Part shown: positions 35,882 to 44,936 of the stretch, piece after piece | Numbering within the stretch: the stretch's first letter is position 1 | Layout of the letters: each line of letters begins with the position of its first letter | Assembly (NCBI RefSeq): GCF_018413525.1 | Contig: NZ_JAHCDD010000004.1 | Coordinates: forward strand, 1-64,000 | Source of the DNA: Acidovorax sp. CCYZU-2555 | Lineage (GTDB): Bacteria > Pseudomonadota > Gammaproteobacteria > Burkholderiales > Burkholderiaceae_C | Direction of reading: 5' to 3' | DNA: 64,000 nucleotides | Notes under the pieces: model-generated | The model's database searches: none | Told to the model about the DNA's origin: nothing | What the model saw: only the letters and a program-made list of their open reading frames with translations | Position numbers and translations under genes: made by a program

Positions 35882-36637
35882 TCAGCGTACGGGCTTTTGT
35901 GCGTAGCGCTGTTCCACTGACTGAATGGTCGAAGTCGCGGCGAAGTTGCAGTGTTCCTTGGCTATATTGGCGACCGCGCCTGCCAGTGCGTGGCCAATCG
36001 CACGGCGATAGATGGCGAAGTACTCGACGTCGGGCAACTCGGGCTCCACCTTGAGCCGTACCAGTTGCTTGCGTTTGAGCTCGGGCGTGTAGTAACCGAC
36101 GGGCAGCTGTGCGACCGCAATGCCGGTGCGCGCCATCTCGCCCAGCACCGCGAAGCCATCGGCCTGCACCAGGTTGCGCAGCGGAAAGCCGGCGCGCGTG
36201 AACCACGCACTTTGCAGCTGGGCGTGGATGTTGTCCGGAAATTGGCTGGCGATCGGGTATTCCGACAGCTCTTCCACCGAAAGCACATGCCGCGGTATTC
36301 CCATCTTGGGGCTGGCCATCCATGCGCGCTCCAGCGTGCGCAGGGGGACGGCGTCAACAATCCGGCCCCACAAAGACCCGAGAAGCAAGGCGACGTCGTA
36401 TTTGCCCCGATTCATCTCATCGAGGATCACACAGCGGTTGCGCACTTCCACTTCGAGACGCAATCGGGGATAGGCGCAGCGTAGCGCTTGGCTCAGATCG
36501 GCCAGCCAGGTCATCGCAATCAGCTCCGTGACGCCCAGTCGAAACGTACTTTCGAACTCCTGGGGTTCACCCAGGTCTTCGAGCAGCCGTCTGGCCTGGT
36601 CAAGCATCTGTTCTGCGCCTGCGGCCTGATCCGGCAT
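35882..36637 (-). CDS. LysR-type effector-binding domain protein lacking the DNA-binding domain
   Basis: 251 residues. The start MPDQAAGAEQMLDQARRLLE matches the linker helix that normally follows the HTH in LysR proteins, and STFRLGVTELIAMTWLADLS opens the effector domain. PVGYYTPELKRKQLVRL and the Tyr/Phe-rich EYFAIYRRAIGH complete it. The ~60-residue HTH is absent. The ATG lies 3 bp after the stop of the sigma-54 activator gene, so the truncated protein is probably still made. It may be a decayed regulator or a ligand-binding partner without DNA contact. Confidence 0.72.
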   Translation of the reverse strand: MPDQAAGAEQMLDQARRLLEDLGEPQEFESTFRLGVTELIAMTWLADLSQALRCAYPRLRLEVEVRNRCVILDEMNRGKYDVALLLGSLWGRIVDAVPLRTLERAWMASPKMGIPRHVLSVEELSEYPIASQFPDNIHAQLQSAWFTRAGFPLRNLVQADGFAVLGEMARTGIAVAQLPVGYYTPELKRKQLVRLKVEPELPDVEYFAIYRRAIGHALAGAVANIAKEHCNFAATSTIQSVEQRYAQKPVR

Positions 36638-36640
36638 TTG

Positions 36641-38284
36641 TCATCGCTGATTGAGCCGCTTCCAACGGTACGCGAACTGCCTGAGCGTCAGACCCAGTGA
36701 CTGGGCCGCACGCGTCTGGTTGCCGCCGTGGAGGTCCATGGCCTTGCGCAGCTCGGTTTCGTCGTGCGAATTGCGTGGCTGGTAATCTCTGATCAGCGGC
36801 ACGCGCGCCATTGCTGGCCTGTGGAGCATGTCCTGTTTTCCACGCTGGGCTGCCGGTTTGGCATCGGGCAGCCAGGCGGCCAATTCCTTGCGCGAAACCG
36901 TTGACTGATCCGTCAAAAGCACGGTCCGCTCAATGACATTAGCCAGCTCCCGAATGTTGCCCGGCCAGGCCTGCTCCTCCAAAGCCTCCAGCGCCTGCGC
37001 CGTGAAATGCACGTTGCGCTGGTTCTGCTGATTGGTCTTGTTGAGGAAATGCATGGCCAGCGGCCGAATATCCTCGCGCCGCTCTGACAGCGACGGCAGC
37101 CGGATCGGGATCACATTCAGGCGATAGAACAAATCCTGGCGAAAGCGCCCTTGCTCCACTTCGACGGCCAGGTCTCTGTTTGTCGCCGCGACCACGCGAA
37201 CACTGATGGCCATTTCCTTTTTTGCACCCAGCCGAACGATGACTCCCTCCTGGAGCGTGCGCAGCAGCTTGGCTTGCATCGCCAGCGGCATTTCTCCGAT
37301 CTCATCGAGGAAGATGCTTCCTTGATGGGCCTGCTCGAACCAGCCGGCGCGGGAGGTCGAGGCACCACTGAATGCCCCCTTCTCGTAGCCAAAAAGTTCA
37401 GACTCGAACAGCGTATCGGGTATGGCCGCGCAGTTCACCTTGATGAACGGACCATCATGCCGGTCACTGCCCAGGTGCAGCGCCCGGGCGAACAATTCCT
37501 TTCCCGTACCGGATTCGCCCAACAGCAGCACGCTGGCCGAGGCCCTGGATACCCGCTCTAGCTCTTGCAGCGCCCGCAGCAAGCTGGGCGAGCGTCCGAT
37601 GATCCCGTAGCGCGCCGTCGCCGATTCGAGCGCCTTGCTCAACATTTCGTTCTTGCTCTGCAGCGCCTGCGTTTGCGCCGCCACCAGTTGGCGCAGTTGG
37701 AGTATCTGCCCGGCGAGTGTCGCCAGAAGCCGCAGCACGGCGACATCCTCGCTGATCGCACGATTGCGCCTACGTATCCGGTGCGCCGCCAACACGCCTA
37801 CCGTTTTGCGCGCGAGCTCGATAGGCACGGCAATGAAGGCCACCGTCTCGGGGGGCAACTGGGAGCGCTGCACCGACCGCGAAAGAAAGCGCGGGTCGGC
37901 GTCGATGTCCTGCACGATGATCGCTTGGCCTGTCGCCAGCACCGCACCGGTGATGCCTTCGCCGACGGCATACCTGCCGCAAGCGATCTCGGCCTTTGTC
38001 AGACCATAGGCGTAGCGGATGGATGCCCCTTCATCGAAAGCAAGCGGCCGGCCCATGCCGTCGTCCAACGCGTCCAGCAGCACGATACGGCCTCGATTGA
38101 GCCCCAGCAGCTCCGACATCAAATGCAGCATTTCCCGGAAGACCATGTCCGGTGCAAGACTCTTGCCGACGAGGCGCATGACCTCGCCCAGCAGCAGCTG
38201 CTCCTGCTCCCGCCAGGTCGGCTCATCGCGGCTGGTTGCGCCGGTGTATTCGGGTCCTTGCGCCATCACTGGCTCCCTGCTCAA
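36641..38284 (-). CDS. Sigma-54-dependent transcriptional activator (GAF-AAA-Fis)
   Basis: 547 residues in NifA-like order. A GAF domain spans about 29-195 (FREMLHLMSELLGLNRGRIV). The AAA domain has Walker A GESGTGKE (256-263) and the sigma-54 contact loop as GAFSGA (303-308; Ser replaces the usual Thr). SIFLDEIGEM and WPGNIRELANVIER follow. The C-terminal Fis-type HTH is ETELRKAMDLHGGNQTRAAQ then SLGLTLRQFAYRWKRL. It should act on the sigma-54 promoter at 46712-46727, 8 kb upstream at the head of the cluster. The gene itself lies at the promoter-distal end, so it may be autoactivated. The GAF ligand is unknown. Confidence 0.9.
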   Translation of the reverse strand: MSREPVMAQGPEYTGATSRDEPTWREQEQLLLGEVMRLVGKSLAPDMVFREMLHLMSELLGLNRGRIVLLDALDDGMGRPLAFDEGASIRYAYGLTKAEIACGRYAVGEGITGAVLATGQAIIVQDIDADPRFLSRSVQRSQLPPETVAFIAVPIELARKTVGVLAAHRIRRRNRAISEDVAVLRLLATLAGQILQLRQLVAAQTQALQSKNEMLSKALESATARYGIIGRSPSLLRALQELERVSRASASVLLLGESGTGKELFARALHLGSDRHDGPFIKVNCAAIPDTLFESELFGYEKGAFSGASTSRAGWFEQAHQGSIFLDEIGEMPLAMQAKLLRTLQEGVIVRLGAKKEMAISVRVVAATNRDLAVEVEQGRFRQDLFYRLNVIPIRLPSLSERREDIRPLAMHFLNKTNQQNQRNVHFTAQALEALEEQAWPGNIRELANVIERTVLLTDQSTVSRKELAAWLPDAKPAAQRGKQDMLHRPAMARVPLIRDYQPRNSHDETELRKAMDLHGGNQTRAAQSLGLTLRQFAYRWKRLNQR

Positions 38285-38341
38285 AGGTCGGCCGCGATGC
38301 GGCGGGAGTGCAAAAAACCATGCACCAGGATGGTGGGCAAG

Positions 38342-39232
38342 CTACCAGACATTGAGGGGAATCTTCAGGTAGCGCACGCCGTTCGCCTCGGGAGGCGGCA
38401 GCTCGCCCGCCTGCATGTTCACCTGGATGGCAGCAAGGATCAACGCCGGCATGTCCAGCGAGGCATCGCGGCGTTCTCGCAGCGCAACAAATTGCGCTTC
38501 GGAAATCGAATCTCGCAAATGGATGTTCGAGCGCCGCTGTTCGGCGACCGTGCTTTGAAAGCATGGCGAGCGCCCGGCGGGTGGGTAGTCGTGGCACAGC
38601 AGCAAGACGGTTTCGGGCGGCAATTGCAGCAGACGCTGGACCGATCGGTAAAGGGTTTGTGCATTGCCGCCCGGGAAGTCGCAGCGCGCGCTGCCGACAT
38701 CGGGCATGAAGAGTGTGTCGCCGACGAATGCGATCGGGAACTTGCCATCGCCGCTGTCAACGACATAGGCCATGTCGGCTGGTGTGTGGCCCGGTACAGG
38801 CAGTGCCTGCAAGCGCAGCGGACCGACAAAAAATGACTCGTCCGCCTCGAAAAGATGGCCGAACTGAGAACCGTCGAGCCGGACTTCGGGCGCAAGATGG
38901 AAGATCTTCTGAAATGCGCCCTGGACCTGCCGAATGCCAACCCCCATGGCAATGGTGCCGCCCAGCAGGCGCTGTATGTACGCTGCCGCGGACAGATGGT
39001 CCGCATGGGCATGGGTTTCCAGCAGCCACTGCAGCCGCAGTCCATGCGCCCGCACAAAAGCCACGACGGCATCGGCCGATCGGGTATGGGTCCTACCCGC
39101 CCGCGGCTCGAAGTCAAGCACCGAGTCGATGATCGCGCACTCGCTGCCCTCTGCTGAATACAGCACATAGGTGAAGGTCGAGGTGGCGGCATCGAAGAAG
39201 GCCTCGACGAGGGGCTTGACGCAGAGCTTCAT
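38342..39232 (-). CDS. Metallo-beta-lactamase-fold hydrolase, ETHE1/Blh-like
   Basis: 296 residues. The metal site is ETHAHADHLSAAAYI (H74, H76, D78, H79), with PVPGHTPADMAYVV, FVGDTLFMPDVG and LLLCHDYPP supplying the remaining His/Asp ligands. MKLCVKPLVEAFFDAATSTF is the typical N-terminus of persulfide dioxygenase and Blh-type proteins in proteobacteria, which handle glutathione persulfide or help regulate sulfide oxidation. The ATG at 39232 was chosen because the preceding codons are a run of arginines. Its presence beside cyanase suggests that sulfane sulfur is made in this pathway, an inference. Confidence 0.85.
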   Translation of the reverse strand: MKLCVKPLVEAFFDAATSTFTYVLYSAEGSECAIIDSVLDFEPRAGRTHTRSADAVVAFVRAHGLRLQWLLETHAHADHLSAAAYIQRLLGGTIAMGVGIRQVQGAFQKIFHLAPEVRLDGSQFGHLFEADESFFVGPLRLQALPVPGHTPADMAYVVDSGDGKFPIAFVGDTLFMPDVGSARCDFPGGNAQTLYRSVQRLLQLPPETVLLLCHDYPPAGRSPCFQSTVAEQRRSNIHLRDSISEAQFVALRERRDASLDMPALILAAIQVNMQAGELPPPEANGVRYLKIPLNVW

Positions 39233-39292
39233 ACAGCGACGGCTGCGTCGGCGCAAACAAGGTAGATATTGCCGTGCTGCATACAGGTGCGC

Positions 39293-39961
39293 TCAGTGCA
39301 ATTCACGCACGATACCCATGGCTTGCACCGAAAGCTCGTCGACCTGCTGCGTGATGCGGATCAGCACCTGCGCCACCACGTTGAATTCCCGCCCATGGTC
39401 ACCGGCCCGCGCGGCCATCACCCGGGCATTGAAGCTGACAACCTGGGCTTCGCGCGCGACCCGCTGGATGGAGCTGACGACATCGGCAAGATGCTTTCTC
39501 ACGTCGGCCGTGCGCGACGCGGCGACGGCGTCGAACACGGCGGTGGCTTGATTCAAGGCCGCAAGAACGGCATCGTTGCGCTCGACCACGGCCGCGATGT
39601 GCTCGGCTGCAGCATCGGCGCGCGTGAGTATGGCGGCCAGGGTGGCCTTCATGGCCAGCTGAAAATCCCGGATGGTACCCGCCACGCCGTTCGCACCATG
39701 GTAGATGTCACGAATCGCCTTGGCCCGGACATCGTCCTTGGCTCCCTGGACTTGCACATTCTCCAGCTGCTTCTGACTGCTGGAGAAAAGCGCCAGAGAC
39801 TCCTTGGCCGCCTGGTGCTGGGCCTTGTCGCCATTCGCGGCCAGCAGTGCCTGCAATAGCAGGCGCTGCGACAGCATGCGCTGGCGCGCGGCCAGATTCA
39901 CCAGCGACATGCTGGCCTGTACATGCGCACCTTCGGCTGCATTGAGCACCATCGAGTCCAC
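39293..39961 (-). CDS. Soluble PilJ/MCP-like protein
   Basis: 222 residues. NLAARQRMLSQRLLLQALLA matches the type IV pili methyl-accepting N-terminal (PilJ-type) domain also found in nitrate sensors. The C-terminal helices REAQVVSFNARVMAARAGDH and GREFNVVAQVLIRI are a shortened version of the signalling hairpin of chemotaxis receptors. No transmembrane segment or signal peptide is present, so it is cytoplasmic. It starts 8 bp downstream of the cyanase stop. It could be a small sensor for the ligand of this cluster. Long helices and coiled-coil propensity dominate. Confidence 0.75.
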   Translation of the reverse strand: MDSMVLNAAEGAHVQASMSLVNLAARQRMLSQRLLLQALLAANGDKAQHQAAKESLALFSSSQKQLENVQVQGAKDDVRAKAIRDIYHGANGVAGTIRDFQLAMKATLAAILTRADAAAEHIAAVVERNDAVLAALNQATAVFDAVAASRTADVRKHLADVVSSIQRVAREAQVVSFNARVMAARAGDHGREFNVVAQVLIRITQQVDELSVQAMGIVRELH

Positions 39962-39969
39962 TCCTGAAT

Positions 39970-40413
39970 TCAGTATTGCTTGTAGGGCAGAAACTTGCCG
40001 CTCATGACGATGCGTACACGGTCGCCGTTGGGATCGTTCTCGCGCTGCAGGTCCATCTTGAAGTCGATGGCGCTCATGATGCCGTCGCCAAACTCCTCGT
40101 GGATCAGCTCCTTGAAGGTGGTGCCGTACACGTTCACCATTTCATAGAACCGATAGATGAGCGGATCGGTGGGCACGGCCGTGGGCAGCGAGCCTTTGTA
40201 GGGGGTGACGGTCAGCCACTTGGCGTCTTCCGCGGAAAGCCCGAATATCTCCGCCAGGATGGCGGCGTGGGGCTTGCTCAGCGTCATCTGGCCCAGGCAG
40301 GCGGAAGTGACCCACTCCTTGCTGAGGCCGACCTTGGCGGCGACTTCCGACCACTTCAGCTCCTTGGCAACTTTGGCGGCGATGATCTTTTCGGTGACTT
40401 CGAGACGGCTCAT
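39970..40413 (-). CDS. cynS: Cyanate hydratase (cyanase)
   Basis: 147 residues, close to the usual 156. Cyanase converts cyanate and bicarbonate to ammonia and two CO2. The N-terminal helical domain reads LKWSEVAAKVGLSKEWVTSA. The catalytic domain carries PLIYRFYEMVNVYG and FGDGIMSAIDFKMDL. R88, E91 and S114 fall at the spacing of the active-site Arg, Glu and Ser known from the E. coli enzyme. It works as a decamer of dimers. It lies downstream of the ABC importer for its likely substrate, so the cluster can use external cyanate as a nitrogen source or detoxify cyanate made inside. Confidence 0.95.
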   Translation of the reverse strand: MSRLEVTEKIIAAKVAKELKWSEVAAKVGLSKEWVTSACLGQMTLSKPHAAILAEIFGLSAEDAKWLTVTPYKGSLPTAVPTDPLIYRFYEMVNVYGTTFKELIHEEFGDGIMSAIDFKMDLQRENDPNGDRVRIVMSGKFLPYKQY

Positions 40414-40450
40414 GGGACTTCCTTTAGGTGAGAGGTAAAAATCGCGGGGT

Positions 40451-41380
40451 TCAGACGACGCGCTGCAGATGTACAGGGGCCGCTGCAGGCGGCTCTATGA
40501 CTCGGTCATTCGAGGCGCTGACTGTGTCCAGGCCGGGACGCACAAACGGCGGCGTGGTCGGCCCACGTCCTTTGGACAAATCCCTGGAGCGCGCCACAAG
40601 GAAATCGACCAGATGGTTGCGAATCCCGTAGTACTGCGGATCACGGTGAAGCGTTGCGCGCTGGCGGTCTTGAGGCAGGGTATTGACCACGATTTCGGCA
40701 ATCCGGGCCTGCGGACCATTGCTCATCAGCAATATCTTGTCGGCCAGCAAAATGGCTTCATCGACATCGTGCGTGATCATGAAAACCGTCTGGCGGGTCT
40801 CGCGGCAGATGCGCAGCAACTCGTCCTGGATGGTGCCCCGCGTCAAGGCATCAAGCGCGCCAAAGGGCTCGTCGAGCAACAGCATCTTGGGCTCGATGGC
40901 AAAGGCGCGGGCAATCCCGACGCGCTGTTTCATGCCGCCGGACAAGGCCGACGGCAGCTTGTCGATCGCATGCTTGAGCCCCACCAGATCGACGTACTTC
41001 TCCACATGCTCCTTGATCTGGGAGGCGCTCCATTGCGGCCACTTGCTGCGCACTGCGAAGGCAATGTTCTTGCGCACCGTCAGCCAGGGCATCAGGGCAT
41101 GCCCTTGGAAAACCACGCCGCGTTCCAGGCTGGGGCCCGAGATCTCGCGGCCGTTCATGATGACCACACCACCGCTGGCCGTCTCCAAGCCCGCCAGCAC
41201 GTTGAGAATGGTCGTCTTGCCGCAGCCGGAATGGCCCACAATGCAGGCAAATTCGCCCTTGGCCAGGTCGAAGTTGACACTGTCGAAGACGGGCTCTGCA
41301 CCCGCAACATAGGTCTTGCTCAGACCTTCGACGCGGAGAAAGGCTTGCGCCTTTGCCAGCTTTTGTTCCTCAGTCTGCAT
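40451..41380 (-). CDS. ABC transporter ATP-binding protein, nitrate/cyanate type (NrtD/CynD-like)
   Basis: 309 residues. Walker A is GHSGCGKTT, the Q-loop region is VFQGHALMPWLTVRKNIAF, the signature is LSGGMKQR and Walker B runs into DEPFGALD. The NrtCD/TauB/SsuB subfamily is indicated by QGHALMPWLTV. A C-terminal extension of about 50 residues rich in Pro/Arg follows the ATPase core. It overlaps the permease gene by 11 bp. It powers import through the neighbouring permease, and cyanase directly downstream makes cyanate the best substrate guess. Confidence 0.9.
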   Translation of the reverse strand: MQTEEQKLAKAQAFLRVEGLSKTYVAGAEPVFDSVNFDLAKGEFACIVGHSGCGKTTILNVLAGLETASGGVVIMNGREISGPSLERGVVFQGHALMPWLTVRKNIAFAVRSKWPQWSASQIKEHVEKYVDLVGLKHAIDKLPSALSGGMKQRVGIARAFAIEPKMLLLDEPFGALDALTRGTIQDELLRICRETRQTVFMITHDVDEAILLADKILLMSNGPQARIAEIVVNTLPQDRQRATLHRDPQYYGIRNHLVDFLVARSRDLSKGRGPTTPPFVRPGLDTVSASNDRVIEPPAAAPVHLQRVV

Positions 41381-42242
41381 ACGTCACCGCCTTCTGCGCC
41401 TTGGCAAACCCCATGTCGAGGGCCATGCCCACCAGGCCGATCACAAGAATCGCGAAAATCACGTTGGTGAGCGAGAGGTTGTTCCACTCGTTCCATACGA
41501 AGTAGCCAATCCCAGTTCCGCCGACCAGCATCTCGGCGGCGACGATGACCAGCCAGGCAATCCCCATGCTGATGCGCATGCCGGTGAGAATGGTCGGCGC
41601 CGCAGCGGGAAGGATGACCTGCAGCGCCTTGCGCATGGGACGCACCTCCAGCGTACTGGCCACGTTTAGCCACTCGCGGCGCACGCCGGCCACGCCGAAA
41701 GCGGTGTTGGTCAGCATCGGCCAGATGGAACAGATGAGAATCACGAAGATGCCGGAAAGCGATGAATCCTTGATGGTGTAGAGAGCAATCGGCATCCATG
41801 CGAGGGGCGAAATCGGTTTGAGCACCTGGATGAACGGGTCCAGCGCACGGTAGGCCAGCGGACTCATGCCGATGAGAAATCCCAACGGAATGGCGATCAG
41901 CGCGGCGAGCGAAAAGCCCAGCGCGACCCGGGCCAGCGAGTAGGCGACCTGTATGCCTATGCCCTTGTCGTTGGGCCCGTTGTCGTAGAAAGGGTTCGCC
42001 AGTTGCCGGGCAATGGTGTTGCCCATGTCGGCCAGGGTCGGGAACGAGGATTTGGCCGAGGTGCTGGCGCCGCTGGCGGAATCCTTGCCCATCAGCTGGG
42101 CGTACTCGCGCTGCTCGGCTGTCAGCTCGGGCTGGACTGCCTTGGTCGGCAGCGTGGCGACATGCCATAGGAGCAGGATGGCCAGCAGCAGCAGCAAGGA
42201 CAGCAGGCCGGCCTGAAGCCGGAGTTTCTTGGAAGAGGACAT
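41370..42242 (-). CDS. ABC transporter permease, nitrate/cyanate type (NrtB/CynB-like)
   Basis: 290 residues. An N-terminal membrane segment (LRLQAGLLSLLLLLAILLLW) is followed by a periplasmic part of ~70 residues and five more hydrophobic helices. SLARVALGFSLAALIAIPLG is a signature of the NrtB/SsuC/TauC permeases. The EAA-like loop is VASTLEVRPMRKALQVILPA. It overlaps the ATPase gene and is separated from the binding-protein gene by 3 bp. Confidence 0.9.
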   Translation of the reverse strand: MSSSKKLRLQAGLLSLLLLLAILLLWHVATLPTKAVQPELTAEQREYAQLMGKDSASGASTSAKSSFPTLADMGNTIARQLANPFYDNGPNDKGIGIQVAYSLARVALGFSLAALIAIPLGFLIGMSPLAYRALDPFIQVLKPISPLAWMPIALYTIKDSSLSGIFVILICSIWPMLTNTAFGVAGVRREWLNVASTLEVRPMRKALQVILPAAAPTILTGMRISMGIAWLVIVAAEMLVGGTGIGYFVWNEWNNLSLTNVIFAILVIGLVGMALDMGFAKAQKAVTYAD

Positions 42243-42245
42243 GGC

Positions 42246-43655
42246 TCAGACCTTCCTGATGGCAAAACTGTCCGCGTAGGCCTGTGCCCTGGCCGGATCA
42301 AACGTCTTGCCCATGATTTCGTACTTGGGATAGGCGCCGCCCTCGCCGACCGGCTGGCCCAGCTCGCGCATGGTCTTTCTGGCGTCCGTGAGGCGAAACA
42401 CCTTTTCCGCGATCTGCTTGTAGTCGACGTCGCCTTTGATGTAGCCCCAGCGCTTCATCTGCGTGAGCATCCACACCGCCATGCCTTGCCACGGCATGGG
42501 ATCGAAATCGACGCGGGCGGGGACGTTGATGATGTTGCCCAGGCCATCGGCGAACTTGCCGGTCAGCACCTGCCTGACGACTGCTTCCGGTTGATTGAGA
42601 TACGCCTGCGGGGCGATCACCTTGGCAATCAGCTCGCGGTTCGTGGACTGGCGCGCCATGGCGGCGGAAGTCAGCACGGCGCGGTACAGCGCCGCGAAGG
42701 TGTTGGGATTCTTCTGGATGAATTCCGTCGAGGTGCCGAAGGCACAGCAAGGGTGGCCGTTCCAGATGTCACGCGTCAGGATGTGGATGAAGCCGACTTC
42801 CTCCACCACTGCGCGCTGGTTGAACGGATCCGGGCCGAGGAAGCCGTCGATATTGCCGGCACGCAGGTTCGCCACCATCTCTGCGGGTGGCACCACGCGC
42901 AGCTGCACATCACGGTCCGGGTCCAGGCCGGACTCGGCCAGGTAGTAGCGCAACAGGAAGTTGTGCATCGAGTACTCGAACGGAATGGCAAACTTGAACC
43001 CCTTCCAGTTCTTGGGATCGCGATTGTTCTTGTGTTTGAGCGCCAGCGTGATCGCCTGACCGTTGACGTTCTGAATGGTGGCTACTTCCATGGGCTGCGC
43101 ATTCGAGCCCAGTCCCATCGATATCGCCAGCGGCATGGGCGACAGGAAGTGCGAGGCGTCGTACTCGCGGTTGAGCATCTTGTCGCGCACCAGCGCCCAG
43201 CCGGCCGTCTTCACCAGCGAGACGTCCAGTCCCTGCTTGGCATAAAAACCCAGGGGCTCGGCCATGATCAGCGGGGTGGCGCAGGTGATTGGAATGAAGC
43301 CGACCTTGAGGCTCTTCTTCTCGAGCGCGCCACGCTCCTGGGCCATGGCCTGCAGGCTGGCCAGAGGGAGCACGCTGGAAATGGCCGCCATGGCCGTGCC
43401 CTTGCCGACAGCCCGCAGAAAGCGGCGCCTGGCGTCGTCCTGCGGGAACAGGGCCTTGACCAGACTGGCTTCGATGAATTGGTTGGAGTAGTCCTCGAAC
43501 TGCGCGGTCTGGCTTCGGCGGATCAGTTCCTGGGCGGCGACCGCGGCCTGGGCAGTTTCATGCGCGTCCTGTGATGAATGTCGTCCACACGCACAGTTCA
43601 TCATGAGCGGTTTATTGGCGTCGTACGGGTCGAAGTAGCTCATAGACACTTTCAT
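42246..43655 (-). CDS. ABC transporter binding protein, CmpA/NrtA-like, with an internal Tat signal
   Basis: 469 residues. The binding fold of the nitrate/bicarbonate/cyanate receptors is indicated by KVGFIPITCATPLIMAEPLG and MLNREYDASHFLSPMPLAIS. DARRRFLRAVGKGTAMAAIS at about 75-94 is a twin-arginine export signal, but it is preceded by ~75 residues containing CACGRHSS. This N-terminal extension is unusual for an exported protein. A second ATG at 43643 has a better-placed purine stretch but does not remove the extension. It should deliver cyanate, nitrate or a related anion to the permease. Confidence 0.85.
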   Translation of the reverse strand: MKVSMSYFDPYDANKPLMMNCACGRHSSQDAHETAQAAVAAQELIRRSQTAQFEDYSNQFIEASLVKALFPQDDARRRFLRAVGKGTAMAAISSVLPLASLQAMAQERGALEKKSLKVGFIPITCATPLIMAEPLGFYAKQGLDVSLVKTAGWALVRDKMLNREYDASHFLSPMPLAISMGLGSNAQPMEVATIQNVNGQAITLALKHKNNRDPKNWKGFKFAIPFEYSMHNFLLRYYLAESGLDPDRDVQLRVVPPAEMVANLRAGNIDGFLGPDPFNQRAVVEEVGFIHILTRDIWNGHPCCAFGTSTEFIQKNPNTFAALYRAVLTSAAMARQSTNRELIAKVIAPQAYLNQPEAVVRQVLTGKFADGLGNIINVPARVDFDPMPWQGMAVWMLTQMKRWGYIKGDVDYKQIAEKVFRLTDARKTMRELGQPVGEGGAYPKYEIMGKTFDPARAQAYADSFAIRKV

Positions 43656-43688
43656 CAGGAGTGGTTCGCAAAGAGATGAATGCAGGGG

Positions 43689-44936
43689 TCAAACCGTGAA
43701 GCCGCGCGAGGCGGTCTTCACACGAATCACGGGACGGCAATGGGTATAAGCAATGGGCATGCCACCGGTGAGCTTGGCCGCGATGACGCGTGCCTGGCGC
43801 GCTATGGGTTCGATGTAGCGCATGGCCTGTCCGTCGATGCTGATGCAGTCGCCAAGCGCATGAATGTTCGAGACACTGGTACGCAGATCTGCGGCTTGCA
43901 CTGCAATGCCGTTGTTCCATTGCAGTCCCGCGCTCAGCGCCAGGCGGCTCGGTGTCTGCAGACCTGTCGCCGCCAGCACATGGTCCACGCACAAGCGGAC
44001 TCCGCTTTCCGTGACCACCGTCAGCTGCTCGCCACTTTTGCGCACGGACTTGATGCGCGTCCCGCCGATGAACTCCATGGCCAAGGGTGACCAGGCTTCA
44101 AGCAGCTGTGTGGAGGCGCTCGGCGCTAAAAGGTGGGCCAGCGGCCTGTCCGCCATGTCTATGAGCACCATATGGTGTCCGGCCAGGGCCAGGTCATTGG
44201 CCAGCTCGCACCCCACCAGACCCGCACCGGCAACAACGATGCGCTGCGGCCGCTCGGACACGGCTTGCCGGAACTTCGCGTAGCAGCCCAGGTCATTGAT
44301 GGCCCAGCACAGCTGGGATGGCAGGGCTGGATCGGGACGAGGAGACGCGCCATGGGCGAGCACCAGCTGCCGATATGCGAGAGTCCCACGCGTGGTGCGC
44401 AGGGAGCTGGTTCCCGGGCAAACGCTGATCGCATGGGTTTCCGCCAGCAAGCGCACGCCCCAATTTTGTGCAGCCTGCGCTCCCGTCTGCTTCACCAGCG
44501 CAGGCAAGCCAATGGCCTTCGCCAGGGCGACGGAAAGCAAGGGCTTGTCGTAAAGGTCACCGCTGCACCGGGTCACCAGGGTAATGGGGATTCCGGCGTC
44601 CTGCTCGCGCACGGCCCGCACCATCTGCCAGCCAGCAGCCCCGGCCCCCACGATGACGATGCCGGCATCCTTGGGGCGTCGCGCCACGGGGGCCGCGCAG
44701 ACAGCTTGCTCGACGCGCGCCGTCACCACGTAAGGCTCGAAATCGGCCTTGGTGACACCGCACAACGGGCACTCCCAGTCATCCGGGATATCGTCGAAAC
44801 GGGTGCCGGGTGCCAGACCGCTGTCGACATCCCCTGCGGCCTCGTCGTAGACCAGGCCGCAGGCACGGCAGATGTACTGGCGAAACTCCATGGCGATGGC
44901 ATCCGGCGCGGCGGGAAACAAGGTCACCGCGCTCAT
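43689..44936 (-). CDS. Rubredoxin fused to FAD-dependent rubredoxin reductase
   Basis: 415 residues. The rubredoxin domain (about 17-65) binds one iron through C23, C26, C56 and C59 ([17 protein letters not shown]). A pyridine-nucleotide-disulfide reductase domain follows, with [19 protein letters not shown] for FAD and [18 protein letters not shown] for NAD(P)H. NIHALGDC closes the FAD site. The start at 44936 overlaps the upstream flavoprotein stop by 4 bp. The ATG at 44891 would also leave the rubredoxin intact. Such fusions pass electrons from NAD(P)H to a partner oxygenase or reductase. The flavoprotein encoded just upstream is the obvious partner. Confidence 0.9.
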   Translation of the reverse strand: MSAVTLFPAAPDAIAMEFRQYICRACGLVYDEAAGDVDSGLAPGTRFDDIPDDWECPLCGVTKADFEPYVVTARVEQAVCAAPVARRPKDAGIVIVGAGAAGWQMVRAVREQDAGIPITLVTRCSGDLYDKPLLSVALAKAIGLPALVKQTGAQAAQNWGVRLLAETHAISVCPGTSSLRTTRGTLAYRQLVLAHGASPRPDPALPSQLCWAINDLGCYAKFRQAVSERPQRIVVAGAGLVGCELANDLALAGHHMVLIDMADRPLAHLLAPSASTQLLEAWSPLAMEFIGGTRIKSVRKSGEQLTVVTESGVRLCVDHVLAATGLQTPSRLALSAGLQWNNGIAVQAADLRTSVSNIHALGDCISIDGQAMRYIEPIARQARVIAAKLTGGMPIAYTHCRPVIRVKTASRGFTV

